Assembly (NCBI GenBank): GCA_028641055.1
Contig: CM054062.1
Span: 138,116,682 to 138,180,681, forward strand
Length of the DNA stretch: 64,000 bases
DNA from: Alopecurus myosuroides
Taxonomy: Eukaryota; Streptophyta; Magnoliopsida; Poales; Poaceae
Direction: 5' to 3'
The position numbers and the translations under genes are program-made. Positions 48,169 through 57,936 of this stretch are shown here, piece by piece. The notes beneath the pieces were generated by a model that was given only the letters and a program-made list of their open reading frames with translations, did not search any database and had not been told where the DNA came from. Numbering within the stretch: the first letter of the stretch is position 1; every line of letters starts with the position of its first letter.

Positions 48169-48764
48169 GCAATTGCCATCTTCATGCCATGTAGCAGGGC
48201 TTCGTATTCTGCGTCGTTGTTGGACGCTGGATCGTCGGGTGGAAAATCCAATCTCAGGACGTACTGCAGCTTGTCTCCTCTGGGTGATATAAGGACGATC
48301 CCAACTCCAGCTCCCTCATTCCTTTTGGATCCGTCGAAGTACATGATCCAGTTACTCGTGTATTCAGGTGGACCTAGTGTTTGTAATTTTGTCCACTCGC
48401 TTAGGAATTCCACGAGTACCTGCGACTTAACGGAATTGCGTTCTGCGTATATGATATCCCAGGCGCCTAGCTCGATGCTCCATTTTGCGATTCTTCCTGA
48501 TGCCATTGGATTGTTCATGATAGTACCGAGTGATGCGTCGTTTAGCACCATGACGGTATGTTCCTGAAAGTAATGCTTGAGCTTTCGAGCTGTGAGGACG
48601 ACCCCGTATGCGAGCTTCTGGTAGTGGGGGTATCGTTGTTTGCACGGCGAAAGAACCTCGCTGATGTAGTAAATTGGCCTTTGGACTCCATATGCCTTGC
48701 CGTCCTCCGGTCATTCGACCACGATGGCCGTGCTGATGACTTGATTTGTTGCGGCTAGGTATAG
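48108..48764 (-). pseudogene. Element B RNase H domains
   Basis: Reads R-P-I-Y-Y-I-S-E-V-L and K-L-K-H-Y-F-Q-E-H (first RNase H), then Y-F-D-G-S-K-R-N-E-G and D-A-E-Y-E-A-L-L-H-G (second, archaeal-type RNase H). A TGA at about 48713-48715 fits CGA to TGA. A one-base loss near 48145 shifts the frame into the next ORF. Confidence 0.82.
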
Positions 48765-49796
48765 TTATAGTGGCTCCCTTTCTTGTGGCGTTGCCAAAAC
48801 ACGCCTGCTCTGTAATGTTCGCTTTAGGTCTGCGAATGCCTGTTTTGCTTCGGGTGTCCACTCGAATTTATCTGTTTTCTTCAACATCTTGTAGAAGGGT
48901 AATGCTTGCTCGCCCAATCGTGCGATGAATCTGCTCAAGGCGGCTAATCGCCCTGCGAGCTGTTGTACGCTGCGAAGATTGGTTGGCTCCTTCATTGTCA
49001 AGATTGCTTGTATTTTCTCTGGGTTGGCCTCAATTCCTCTGGCGAATACCAAGTACCCGAGAAGTTGTCCTGCAGGGACGCCGAAGACGCATTTTGTCGG
49101 GTTGAGTTTGATCATGTACTCGTTCAGTGCATCAAACGTTTCTCTGATATCCTCGAGGAGCGTGTCCTCCACTCGAGTTTTGATGACGATGTCGTCAACG
49201 TACACTTGTACGTTCTTACCAATGAGCTTGGTGAGGCATTTTTGCATGCAGCGCTGATATGTAGCGCCTGCGTTTTTTGAGCCAGAAGGGCATCGTCGTG
49301 TAGCAGTATACACCGTGAGGTGTGATGAATGATGTCTTTTCCTCGTCTTCCTTCTTCATCCTGATCTGGTTATATCCCGAATAGGCGTCTAGGAAGGATA
49401 GGCGTTGATAGCCTGCAGTGGAGTCCACGATCTGGTCGATCCGTGGGAGGGGAAAGTTATCCTTGGGGCAGTGCTTGTTCAACGACGTGTAGTCGATGCA
49501 TACGCGAAGGATGTCAGTATTCTTCTTCGGGACCAGCACTGGATTTGCTAGCCAAGTGGATATTTTGATCTCTCTGATGAATTTTGCTGTGAGTAGTCTG
49601 TTTACTTCTTCTCCGAGCGCTTTTTGCTTGGGCTCTGAGAACCGTCGAGTGGTCTGCTTGATAGGCTTGGCGTCTTTGAAGACTTCGAGTGAGTGCTCGG
49701 CGAAATCCTTGGGTATCCCTGGCATATCTGAAGGCTGCCAGGCGAAAATTTCCCAGTACTCACGGAGGAGTTCGACGAGCGCGCCTTCCTATGCTG
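48765..49796 (-). pseudogene. Element B reverse transcriptase
   Basis: First frame 49725-49216 has W-L-A-N-P-V-L-V, C-I-D-Y-T-S-L-N-K, the catalytic L-D-A-Y-S-G-Y and F-I-T-P-H-G. The frame is lost near 49270, where a run of six A on the minus strand stands where five would keep the G-L-K-N-A-G-A-T-Y-Q-R motif in frame. The second frame (49313-48765) has the rest: N-A-G-A-T-Y-Q-R, catalytic Y-V-D-D, K-C-V-F-G-V and the thumb/connection. A TAA near 48772 ends it. Unlike element A, no catalytic block is deleted. Confidence 0.9.
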
Positions 49797-50661
49797 GCGA
49801 GAGGGTGGTGGACACCATCGCCGTCTTCGCAGAATCTGTCGGGTGCACTTGATGCTTGCGGGTATCGCTCTTCGTGCTGAACTCGAGTTCTGGGGCATTC
49901 TTCTTTGTGAGGGGCATCACGGAGTGGTCCGTGGTTTTTGCTATCTCCTCCAATTCTTCTTGCATCCCGAAAGATTTGGCGATTTTGGTGAACTCGATGT
50001 CGCACTTGTTGGATTTCTGGAAGTCACCGTCAATGGTGATTGTGCCATACTCCCCGGGTAGCTTGAGTTTCAAATAGGCGTAGTGTGGTACTGCCATGAA
50101 TCTTGCGAACGTTGTTCGACCAAGAATGGCGTGGTACTGTGAGGGCCAGTCGACTACCTCGAAGTCAAGAAATTCTCTCCTGTAATTGCTTCGGTTGCCT
50201 AGCACCACCTCCAGATTGATTGTTCCGAGTGGACGGATCGCCTTTCCTAGAACTATCCCGTGGAAGGATGTCTCTGATTCTGCGAGTCCGTCCAAGTTCC
50301 TGTTCATCCGACGGAGTGTGTCTGCGTAGATGATGTTGATGCCGCTGCCCCCGTCCATGAACACGCGAGCCAGCTCGTAGTTGCCAATTTGCGCTTGGAT
50401 GACTAGCGCGGCGTGTCCTGGTCGATAGACTCGTGGGGGCTGGTCTTCCTTGGAGAAAGTTATTGGTTGATCCGCCATCTTCAGGTACTCGGGCTTTGTA
50501 GGTGGGGCTTGCACAGCCATGCATATTTGTCGTGTGTTCGTCTTCTGGACCCTGCGTGATGGACAGACCTTTTGTATCATGCCTAAGAGTCCCGCTGGGT
50601 TTGGGTATGCGTTGCCTCCTTGGTTTGCGATGGGCGGTGCAGCTAGTGCGGCTAGCACCAC
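49789..50661 (-). CDS. Element B protease region
   Basis: A 290-codon frame overlapping the end of gag by 10 nt in another frame. Aspartic protease active site F-M-D-G-G-S-G-I-N, then A-I-L-G-R-T in the flap/end region. It ends at a TAG (49789-49791 side) that fits CAG to TAG, after which the RT frame continues. Whether the shift from gag is a programmed frameshift or decay is unclear; Tat gag-pol is usually one frame, so decay is more likely. Confidence 0.85.
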   Translation of the reverse strand: MVLAALAAPPIANQGGNAYPNPAGLLGMIQKVCPSRRVQKTNTRQICMAVQAPPTKPEYLKMADQPITFSKEDQPPRVYRPGHAALVIQAQIGNYELARVFMDGGSGINIIYADTLRRMNRNLDGLAESETSFHGIVLGKAIRPLGTINLEVVLGNRSNYRREFLDFEVVDWPSQYHAILGRTTFARFMAVPHYAYLKLKLPGEYGTITIDGDFQKSNKCDIEFTKIAKSFGMQEELEEIAKTTDHSVMPLTKKNAPELEFSTKSDTRKHQVHPTDSAKTAMVSTTLSPA

Positions 50662-52935
50662 GTTCTGGTTTCCTGGTGGAGGTAGGGTTGTGGCGGTTGG
50701 AATCCCTGGCTACCTCCTCCTGGAAGCTGCGGGTAGCCTTGACTAACTGACGTTCTGTTTTTCTTCGAGAAGGCCTCGTGTATGTCGATGAACTTTCGGC
50801 AATCCTTGAGAAGGTGTGTTGACTTAGTTTTCCCCGTGCGCTTATCTGTAAATAGATGTAGCGTGCAGTATCCATCGAGGTCCTCCTCGGGAGTTTTATC
50901 CTCCGTCTTCGGTTTCCACTCGCGATTTCCATGGCGTCCATTATCGCGGCTTCGCGTGAACTCTGCCGCCACTTGTTCTTCTCGGTCGTCGTGGTCGTAA
51001 TACTTCCTTCTTTTCTTTCGACCGTGGCGATCGTCTTCGGGTGCGGGCGAGGATGCTCTTTCGTTGCGCACCGAGTCCTCTCCATTAGCCCATCTGTCGG
51101 CTATGATCATTAGCTCTCCGATAGTTTTGGGCGCGGCTCGTCCCAGTTCCTCTCTGAAAGCAGTTCGTCGAGCGCCTTTTGCGAAAGCTTCGACTGCTAC
51201 TTCCTCTGATATGTTTCCTGCCGTGTTTCTAAGTGTGGTCCATCGCTGAATATATTCGCGAGTGGACTCGCCACTCTTCTGCTTGCAAGCTCGCAGTTCC
51301 TCAATGGTCGCTGGTCTTTTATAGGTTGCCTGGAATTTTTTGCAAAATTCGAAGTGTAGATCGTCCCATGACCCGTAGCAAGCCTTTGGCCTTGACTCGA
51401 GCCAGCTGCGTGCTGCTCCCAACAGGTGCAAGTTGAGGTACTGCATAGCCGTGTTTTTCTTCCCACGTTGGCATTTTACTGCCGTGAGGTAGTCTGACAG
51501 CCAGGATGAAGGTTCGAGTGAACTGTCGTATTTCGTCACTTCCGTACTGAGCTTGAACCGTTTGGGTAGAGGCGCCTCGCGAATGCTGTGAGCGAAGCAT
51601 AGTGCGCCACAGGTCTCGTCGTCAGAAGAGGTGGATGGGGAACGTGCACGGTTCCTTGCTGCTCGCGCTTTGTCCACCCTGTTTTGCGCGATGTCTGATC
51701 GCGCGTTATATCCTGGTTGATCACGGTCGGTTTTCTTCCTTGGCTCCTTGCTGCGATGTCGCAAACGGCCGCTGCGGTGTCGCAAGTTGCGATCTCTATC
51801 CCTTGGACTGCCATCGCTGCTACTCGGACTATCACCGCGTCGTCTGGCTTCTTTTCCTCGGGCGTGACGAGGTGATTTTTCCTTCCCGGGCGATGTGCTC
51901 CTGTGCCTGCGGGGTGTTTCCTTGTCTCTTTGCTCTGCTGCCTTTTTGCGGTCGTAGGAAGCGAGTCTTGCGGCTGCCATGCCCAATCCTTTCTGAACCT
52001 GCTTGTATTGTTCTGCACGGGGGTCGTTTTCCCCTGGTTGATTTATCTGCATGTAGTTGGCGGCGGCCAGTACCGCGGCAGCGGGAGTTTGCGGGTGGAC
52101 GTTTCCGTCCTCGTCGACGCGCATAAGGGAAGGCCCGAGTGATTTGCTGATTCCACTCAGGGACTCGCCATCCATAGTCACGGTCTTTGAGGCGTATCCT
52201 TTTCTCGCAGGACGATTCCCGACTGAAGGTTTCAAGGATAGCGTGGCTCGACACTGGCTTGATTCATCTGCTAATCTCTTTCGCTCGACTAGATCCCTCC
52301 GAGCTTCTTTTATTGCTGTAGCCGCTCTCACTAGATGGTAGTGGTAGGCGGTCATGTCTTCGTGAGGGGCTCCGACTTCGGGTGGCTTACTCGTGCGGAG
52401 GGCCTCTTTTGCTCAGAGCCAGGCATCTCGCGAGACGCCGATGGTAGCGCGTTCTGTTGCGTTGTGTTCAGTTTCTTCGGGTGGATCTCCTGACCTTGCC
52501 ATGCAGACCTGAGCCTAATATGGCTTGCGAGTCCTAGGCGTAGCTTGGGAGGCTCTCCTGATCCGAAAAGGTTCCTCTGTAGAGAGGGTATGGAAGTTGT
52601 TGGTGTTGAGGCGGATAGATTCGCCGCTTTTCGCCAAGTCGCGATCTTCGTGTTGAGGTCGCGAATCGACAGCTCCTGGGCTAGAGATCGACCCAGATTT
52701 CGATCCTTCGGGGTCGGTGAAGTGGTGGATCCCTTCTTTGTTGGTGTAGAATTGAAAGCTCCCGAACGTCAGGGTGATGCTCTTCTCCAGGTCGCTAAAT
52801 ACCGGGCGTGATTCCGGCGAGTGCGGGGTGACGATGACTGATCCGATTCGGATCGGGTTGGTCGGAGTCGAAGCCGCGGGGTTCCAACGTGAGTTGGTCG
52901 TCGATGAGGCTAGAGATCCAGCGCCCGCCGTTCCC
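50652..52935 (-). pseudogene. gag: Element B Gag
   Basis: Main frame 52355-50652 (567 codons); the same frame extends back to the primer-binding site through two stops (about 52516 and 52409). An N-terminal charged R/E/K/S-rich region precedes the capsid segment (S-S-W-L-S-D-Y-L, A-R-S-W-L, then E-Y-I-Q-R-W) and a C-x2-H-x13-H-x4-C zinc-knuckle variant near the C-terminus. The frame shifts into protease near 50670. Confidence 0.87.
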
Positions 52936-52950
52936 ACAGACGGCGCCAAT
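52931..52950 (-). promoter_or_regulatory. Primer-binding site of element B
   Basis: Minus strand reads ATTGGCGCCGTCTGTGGGAA directly after the 5' LTR, the canonical primer-binding site of many plant Tat/Gypsy elements. Confidence 0.92.
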
Positions 52951-53441
52951 TGTCGAATCTGCATCTCAACAAGTCCCTCGGGTGAACCCATAGGGTTTCG
53001 ATTAGGAGAACGTGTAGGCGCTGGTGACAATCGTCGGCTAGACAGGGGGCACGATTTACCCAGGTTCGGGGCCCTCGTAGAGGTAAAACCCTTACTCCTG
53101 CCTCTGTCGATCTGTATTCACGAGTAGATCGGTTACAATGGGGGATTGCTCAAGTCGAGAGTATGATCTCGATCTCAAGGCTTGGTGGTGCGGTATTGCT
53201 TGTCCTCCCCCTGGGGGTTCTCCTGGCTTTATATAGATAGCCAGGTCTCAAACCGTGCCCGGGGGGATACGAACTCTAACCCTAAGTATGTTACAAGTTT
53301 CCTTTCTTAACCCGCAAGGCTTTGCGTGTGGGCTCCGATTGGGCCTTCTAGAATAGTTCATGACGCCTCCTTTAGAGCTTGGGCCATGGGCCTGAGACGG
53401 GGTAGGCTCACCTGACAGGCCTAGGATCCATCCCTTCGTCA
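52951..53441 (-). repeat. Element B right LTR (5' LTR)
   Basis: Starts TGTCGAATCTGC, ends CTTCGTCA; about 4% different from 41806-42296 by eye. TATA box TATATAAAG on the minus strand at 53227-53235. Confidence 0.93.
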
Positions 53442-53608
53442 GATGTAGTCGAACTCACATCGATCTCAAGATCGTGAAGATGAGCGCTGCAATCCGGCAG
53501 CGCTTCCGCACTCGGTCACATGTACAGCTTGATGACGACCTCTATTCCCTCGATCCAGCGGGGCAGCGGAAGTAGAGGATCCACCAAAAACTCCAACAAC
53601 ACTAAAAG
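53442..53608 (-). mobile_element. Outer Copia-like element, right piece
   Basis: After removal of element B and one GATGT, sequence 41796-41805 joins 53447 to read 'ttggtgatgtagtcgaac', a segment known from Angela-like LTRs in reverse orientation. The piece stops near 53598 (CTCCAACA at 53591-53598), far short of a full Angela LTR, so it is truncated or belongs to a short-LTR relative. Confidence 0.5.
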
Positions 53609-53651
53609 GTAGCTAGGTGATGCTAGCACTTATGTACACGTGTATTTCTTA

Positions 53652-55425
53652 GAGCATCTCCACCGGCGGTCCGGTACAGCGTCCGACACTTGTTGCCGGT
53701 GCATGCTATTGGACGCGTCGGGACCCGTTGCTGCCCTAATGGGGGCGTCGTGCCCCACCGGCGTGTCCCAATAGCTAGGTAAAAAAACTGAACTGAATTT
53801 GATAAAAAATAATGGCGGATTTCGTTTTTAGTTTTGAATTTGTACAAACTACAGTCGAAGTTCAAACCAAAATATAAAGGGACGCGTCCGGGAACTGCAC
53901 CATCAACTCATCTCTCTGTGCCAGTTCGACGTCCCACCGTCCACTCCGCCATTGCCGCTATCGTTGTCGTGGTCACTCCACTCCTGCTCATCTGACGCAC
54001 CCTTCACCTCGGTCTCGACAGTGACCTTGTTCTTGTCGTCGTCGTCATCGCCAACGTAGATGTTGTTGTTCGCCTCGGTGTGCTCGCGGTGGACCACTCC
54101 TTCACCACGGCGACCTGCACCGTGATCACCGTGTTGAACGGGATGGACAAGACCGTCGCCCTGTCTAGCTCATACTCGAAATCGAGCTCTGCCTGGCTGA
54201 GCTGACGCGGCAGCGCGTCCTGCTCATCCTTCACCTCTACCTTAAAAGTGGTGGTGGCACATCCGTCTGTGTGGGGAGGCGCACGCCGCGAGGACGAAGG
54301 CTCAGGGATGACGACGCCGCGCAACGGTGCCGCCTCCCTTTTGACACGCATCGTGCCGCCCCCATACTCCCTATTGACACTGCCGGAGCCAGAGGAGGAG
54401 CCCCGCGAAGAAGACAAACTCGAGGCTGTTATCTGCAAGGAAAGGGCGAGCCAGGGCACCGGTTGTGTCCTCGGCGACCGGACGTACCCGTACTTGCTAG
54501 GACACCATTGATGGTGCAGCCGTCCCACCAGTTCTGCCGCCCATCAGCATCCCTATTGAAGGTGGTGAACAGGTAGGGCGCATCGTTTAGCGCCACCCCC
54601 CGTTCCTGCGTGAAGATGGTGGTCCACATGTCGATGTCCTCACCGTAGTTAGGGTCCGCCCGCTTCTTCCGCGTAAGGTTGCGGCGGCGCTCCTGGACGA
54701 GTGCGCGGAAGCGCTCCGGTGTCTCGAGGAACGGCGAGACGACGTAGCCCATCGCGCTCATCGCCCAGTCGCCACAAGAGGGGAGGCGCACCCGGGCGGC
54801 ACGGGGATGTGGTGTCGCGTGAAGAAGGACACATCGGTCCTGGTTAGGCATCTCTTGAAGCCGCCGCCTCCACCACCGCCGCTGCCTCCAGCCTCATATT
54901 CGTTCTCCATTGCGTCGGTGAGCGAGCGGGGAGGGAGAATACACGAGGGAGTGAGTAGCGGCGAGGGAGAAGATTGAAGCAATGGCGACGGGGCAGCTAA
55001 AACGGTGACTTTTTATAGAGGCTAGAGGGCGGCGAGGGGGCCCATCCATTTACTCCGACGCCGGTTCCCATGGTCGTTATTACTCCGGCGACGTGTGTTG
55101 GGAAGACGAGGCGCGATGTGACACCGCCAGGGGAACTAGTGCGTCATTAAAACATGTACTTCGATGCAATTACTCGCGTTGAATGCGTCTTTATCACTGA
55201 CTAGGAGTCCCGGCGAGTCAGGATCCGACATGGCATGTATTGCCACGGTTGCCGACATGCAAAGTTGCGACCCAACAAACGGGGGCCGAAACGGGGTTGC
55301 TGGAAGCGGTGTTGGCCCCGTCCAAAAAAAAATCTGCTATTGTGTTGTCGCGTGGGGGGCATTTAGTGCCGACGCGCCCAATAGCTCTATTGGGGTCGCT
55401 ATTAGGGATGCCGGTGGAGATGCTT
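53652..55425 (-). mobile_element. Harbinger-like element with TTA duplications
   Basis: Ends GAGCATCTCCACCGGC (53652-53667) and, inverted, AAGCATCTCCACCGGC at the right, flanked by TTA at 53649-53651 and 55426-55428. 1774 bp. Inside are minus-strand coding-like frames (53903-54982) but no DDE transposase that I recognise, so it is non-autonomous or has captured sequence. Confidence 0.72.
53903..54912 (-). pseudogene. Coding-like relic inside the Harbinger-like element
   Basis: Starts with an ATG near 54910 and a glycine run. A segment with R-T-D-V-S-F and H-H-I-P-V-P-P-G follows, then, after a frameshift near 54790, E-T-P-E-R-F-R-A-L-V-Q-E-R-R-R-N-L-T, W-T-T-I-F-T-Q-E-R-G, and an acidic C-terminal region with further frame changes. 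It resembles repeat-family hypothetical proteins common in Triticeae. No function is known to me. The run of glycine and acidic repeats is typical of these. Confidence 0.55.
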
Positions 55426-55428
55426 TTA

Positions 55429-55714
55429 GGGCGCGTAATTTCGACCGGAAACGGCTGGAAAAAAAACTGATAATGCTCGTATATATTTTCTAGTGCCTTC
55501 GTTGTTTTCTTTCAGAGGATAAGAATAAAGTGTAAACCAATCAGGGCTATAATGTTTTTGATATGTAGATTAAAAGCACTTGAGCGTGTACTACATGATT
55601 CTCTACTATAGTTTCTCTTGGAGATGTTGGTACGTCAAGAAAACCGGTCCCTCGCGCCTCCTCTTGCTAAAAAAGCCGGGTAGCATACGTCCCTCGCGCT
55701 AAAAAAAATCGGTC
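55429..55714. other. Spacer between Harbinger-like element and retroposon nest
   Basis: No ORF or structure supported. Ends at the left copy of the 14-bp target duplication ATGAAAGCCCGTTC (55715-55728). Confidence 0.5.
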
Positions 55715-56618
55715 ATGAAAGCCCGTTCTTTTTTTTTAACAATAGGTGGGATCGCGAAGACCCCAATGCTGCATTAAGAAATTACAGGGGTCAGGAACAA
55801 AGAATGTGTTGCCCGTTTTACAACGCTCGACCTGAGAAACCAAACATTTGAAGATAAGGCCAACACACAATGCAAAAAATATCCTAGAACTAAAAGATGA
55901 AAAGCGATCAGGTCCTTGGTCTTCTTCGCCTCCTCTCGCCGGCGATCTCCAGGCACGGATGCCGAGATTCGAGAGCAACTGGCTCGTGGACTCTCCAGAA
56001 CCGGCGTCAAGCCGCTGCCACCGTCAACCATGAAGAGACCGGGACGCACCACTTGGCCTCGTCAAGTTGCCGAGCCTCGGGGCAGGGTCGGAGGACCTCC
56101 ACTCGGGAGGAGAAGCTCGGGCCGCCATTTCGGCTGAGGATCACACAGGCACCCATGGCCTCCGTGTGATTCGCGCAGATATGCAGCTCTGGTCACCCTG
56201 CAAAACGAAGAAACAACACGCAGCGCCGCCTCCACTCCTCGCCTCCACGGTAGGCCAGAGGAAACAACACCACCCGGCACCATCTCGTTGCAGAACGACA
56301 AACTCCGGTTCCCAGCGCCAGGAACCAGCCCTCGGGCTTATGAGAGAAGGAGGAAACGCGGCGATTCTTCTCCACCAACTCCGACCACCGGAGCACAAGC
56401 AGAGAAAGGATCGCCACCAAAGGCTCGCAAGCACGGCCCGGGCGCACCGACGAACTCTTCCTCGACGACATAACGTCGACGCGACTACGCGAGCAAGCAC
56501 AACAACCTAACCTACTACTATACAGGGTGAGCCGGCACTCGAACTCATCTCCACACCAACCAGCCCGAGGGCTAGCGGCGGGGATGGCCGGAAACACGTG
56601 GCGGCGGCGGCTGACTCT

Positions 56619-57236
56619 TTTTTTTTTGAAATTTCAAACCTTATATTAAGCAAGCAAGACCGCCTCATTAAAAACCTCCCAGTCCCCTTAGGTAGCCTGG
56701 AAGGAAAAGAGTGCGTCAACTAACTTGCTTCCTCCAAATTCAGTCGGGTTTACATTCCTTTCTGATACGAGAAAGGCAGGGGTGTAATTCACCCAAAGAC
56801 AGGGTCTCCTATCTGGACTAGAATAATTTGCACGCAGGTGTGCAAGTTCATTTGCTACCCTAGAAATAAACGACAGAGTGAAACTATCAAGATTACCTAC
56901 CAGATCATCAATTTCCAACAGAATAGCAGCTACCACTGATTTGTCAAAGTTCTTAGCCTTCCACATTGTAACAATTTGCAAGGAATCCGATTCAATATCG
57001 ACTTGTCTGATGCCACAGTCCAAGGCTAATTTGATGCCATCCCTAACAGCATAAGCTTCCATAATAGCCGGGTTAGCCGCATGATCATTCCAAAGAGATT
57101 GAGCACGTACCAGTTTCCCCAAATGATCACGAATGCAGACTCCTGTAGCTCCCGAGAACGTGGAGTTGGAGAATGAAGCATCCACATTAATTTTCATCCG
57201 TCCAGGCAGTGGGAGCGCCCATCTTTTTGGGATAGT
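56619..57236 (-). mobile_element. 5'-truncated LINE with RNase H domain
   Basis: Flanked by a perfect 15-bp duplication GCGGCGGCTGACTCT (56604-56618 and 57237-57251). Poly-T at 56619 is the poly-A tail of the minus-strand copy. 618 bp, hence strongly 5'-truncated. Confidence 0.9.
56688..57236 (-). CDS. LINE C-terminal RNase H domain (partial)
   Basis: About 180 codons open to the LINE 5' break; the apparent ORF upstream of 57236 is not LINE sequence. Motifs: I-N-V-D-A-S-F (first Asp), I-M-E-A-Y-A-V (Glu) and I-E-S-D-S-L-Q-I-V (second Asp), then R-V-A-N-E-L-A-H (His), the pattern of plant RVT_3-type RNase H (PF13456). Removes RNA from the RNA-DNA hybrid in some plant LINEs. All four motifs are intact but the rest of the element is gone. 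Confidence 0.85.
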   Translation of the reverse strand, partial: TIPKRWALPLPGRMKINVDASFSNSTFSGATGVCIRDHLGKLVRAQSLWNDHAANPAIMEAYAVRDGIKLALDCGIRQVDIESDSLQIVTMWKAKNFDKSVVAAILLEIDDLVGNLDSFTLSFISRVANELAHLRANYSSPDRRPCLWVNYTPAFLVSERNVNPTEFGGSKLVDALFSFQAT

Positions 57237-57299
57237 GCGGCGGCTGACTCTCAAAACTCTACCGTAGCCCGTGTGGACGGGTTTCACTGCTTTACTATA

Positions 57300-57448
57300 G
57301 AGTAAAATGCACCGCAGGTCACTGTACTTGCGCGCGAAACTCACTACGGTCACTGAGCTCTAAAATACTCTCACTTTGGTCACTGAACTATCATTAGAGG
57401 TTAATGTACGGTCACTGACTTCGTATAATAATCGTACAGACACGCGAG
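57300..57448 (+). repeat. MULE left terminal inverted repeat
   Basis: 149 bp, ending ACACGCGAG. Contains repeated GGTCACTG words in about 30-bp spacing, which could be transposase-binding sites. Confidence 0.93.
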
Positions 57449-57836
57449 GGGTGAGTTGCAGCGTACAGGAAATATACATTTAGCGAAAACCCCCCTGGTC
57501 TGAAAATGAGCAGCGACGTGAGCCCTTGTCCTTATCAGGAGTTTCAGTTAGAATCACGTCTGCGATCAGGTACGTAGACCCCGTCGTGATCGTCGCGTCC
57601 TGGCCGCCATCGACTCCAGGAACACCGTCGCGTTGCGGCCGCCGTCGCCGTCGCGGGAGGGAGGCTGCGTGGCGCCACCGCCATGCCTCCTGTCCGTCGT
57701 CCCGAAGGAGCGCCTCCACCTCTGTATAGTAAGCCTTCATCCGTGTACTGATCGCATCTCCTCTACCAAATCTCCGCCATGTGTATAGTTGTTCAGGAGG
57801 AAGATTCCGACGCCGTTTTCCTCCTTGATTCGTTGC

Positions 57837-57910
57837 GCTGTAGGTTTTCGCCTCAATTCGTGCTGTAGGTTTCCGCCTCTGAATTGCGCTGTAGGTTTCC
57901 GCCTCTGAAG
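57837..57910 (+). repeat. Three 25-26-bp tandem repeats before the MULE transposase
   Basis: Units start GCTGTAGGTTTTCGCCT at 57837 and GCTGTAGGTTTCCGCCT at 57862 and 57888. They end just before the first ATG (57937), so they lie in the leader. Confidence 0.85.
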
Positions 57911-57936
57911 TTGAATTATGGGAATGGTTTTAGGAC

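Larger units (their letters stand above)
41806..53441 (-). mobile_element. Element B: Tat-lineage Ty3/Gypsy retrotransposon
   Basis: LTRs of 491 bp (41806-42296 and 52951-53441) and 5-bp duplication GATGT (41801-41805 and 53442-53446). The primer-binding site TTGGCGCCGTCTGTGGG is on the minus strand. Gag, protease, RT, RNase H and integrase follow in that order on the minus strand; a six-exon ORF runs on the plus strand between integrase and 3' LTR. Length 11,636 bp. The left LTR ends TTA instead of the expected TCA. Stops and frameshifts disable it. It lies in the LTR of the outer Copia-like element. Confidence 0.94.

Noticed and set aside
50165..51085. 306-codon minus-strand ORF in element B
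   Set aside because: Overlaps gag and protease frames that show real motifs; Arg/Thr-rich shadow in the third frame.
53591..53598. CTCCAACA as the true end of a short LTR of the outer Copia-like element
   Set aside because: It mirrors the TGTTGGAG start at 11653, but the flanks (GGCAC and ACACT) do not form a matching duplication, so the boundary is left open.
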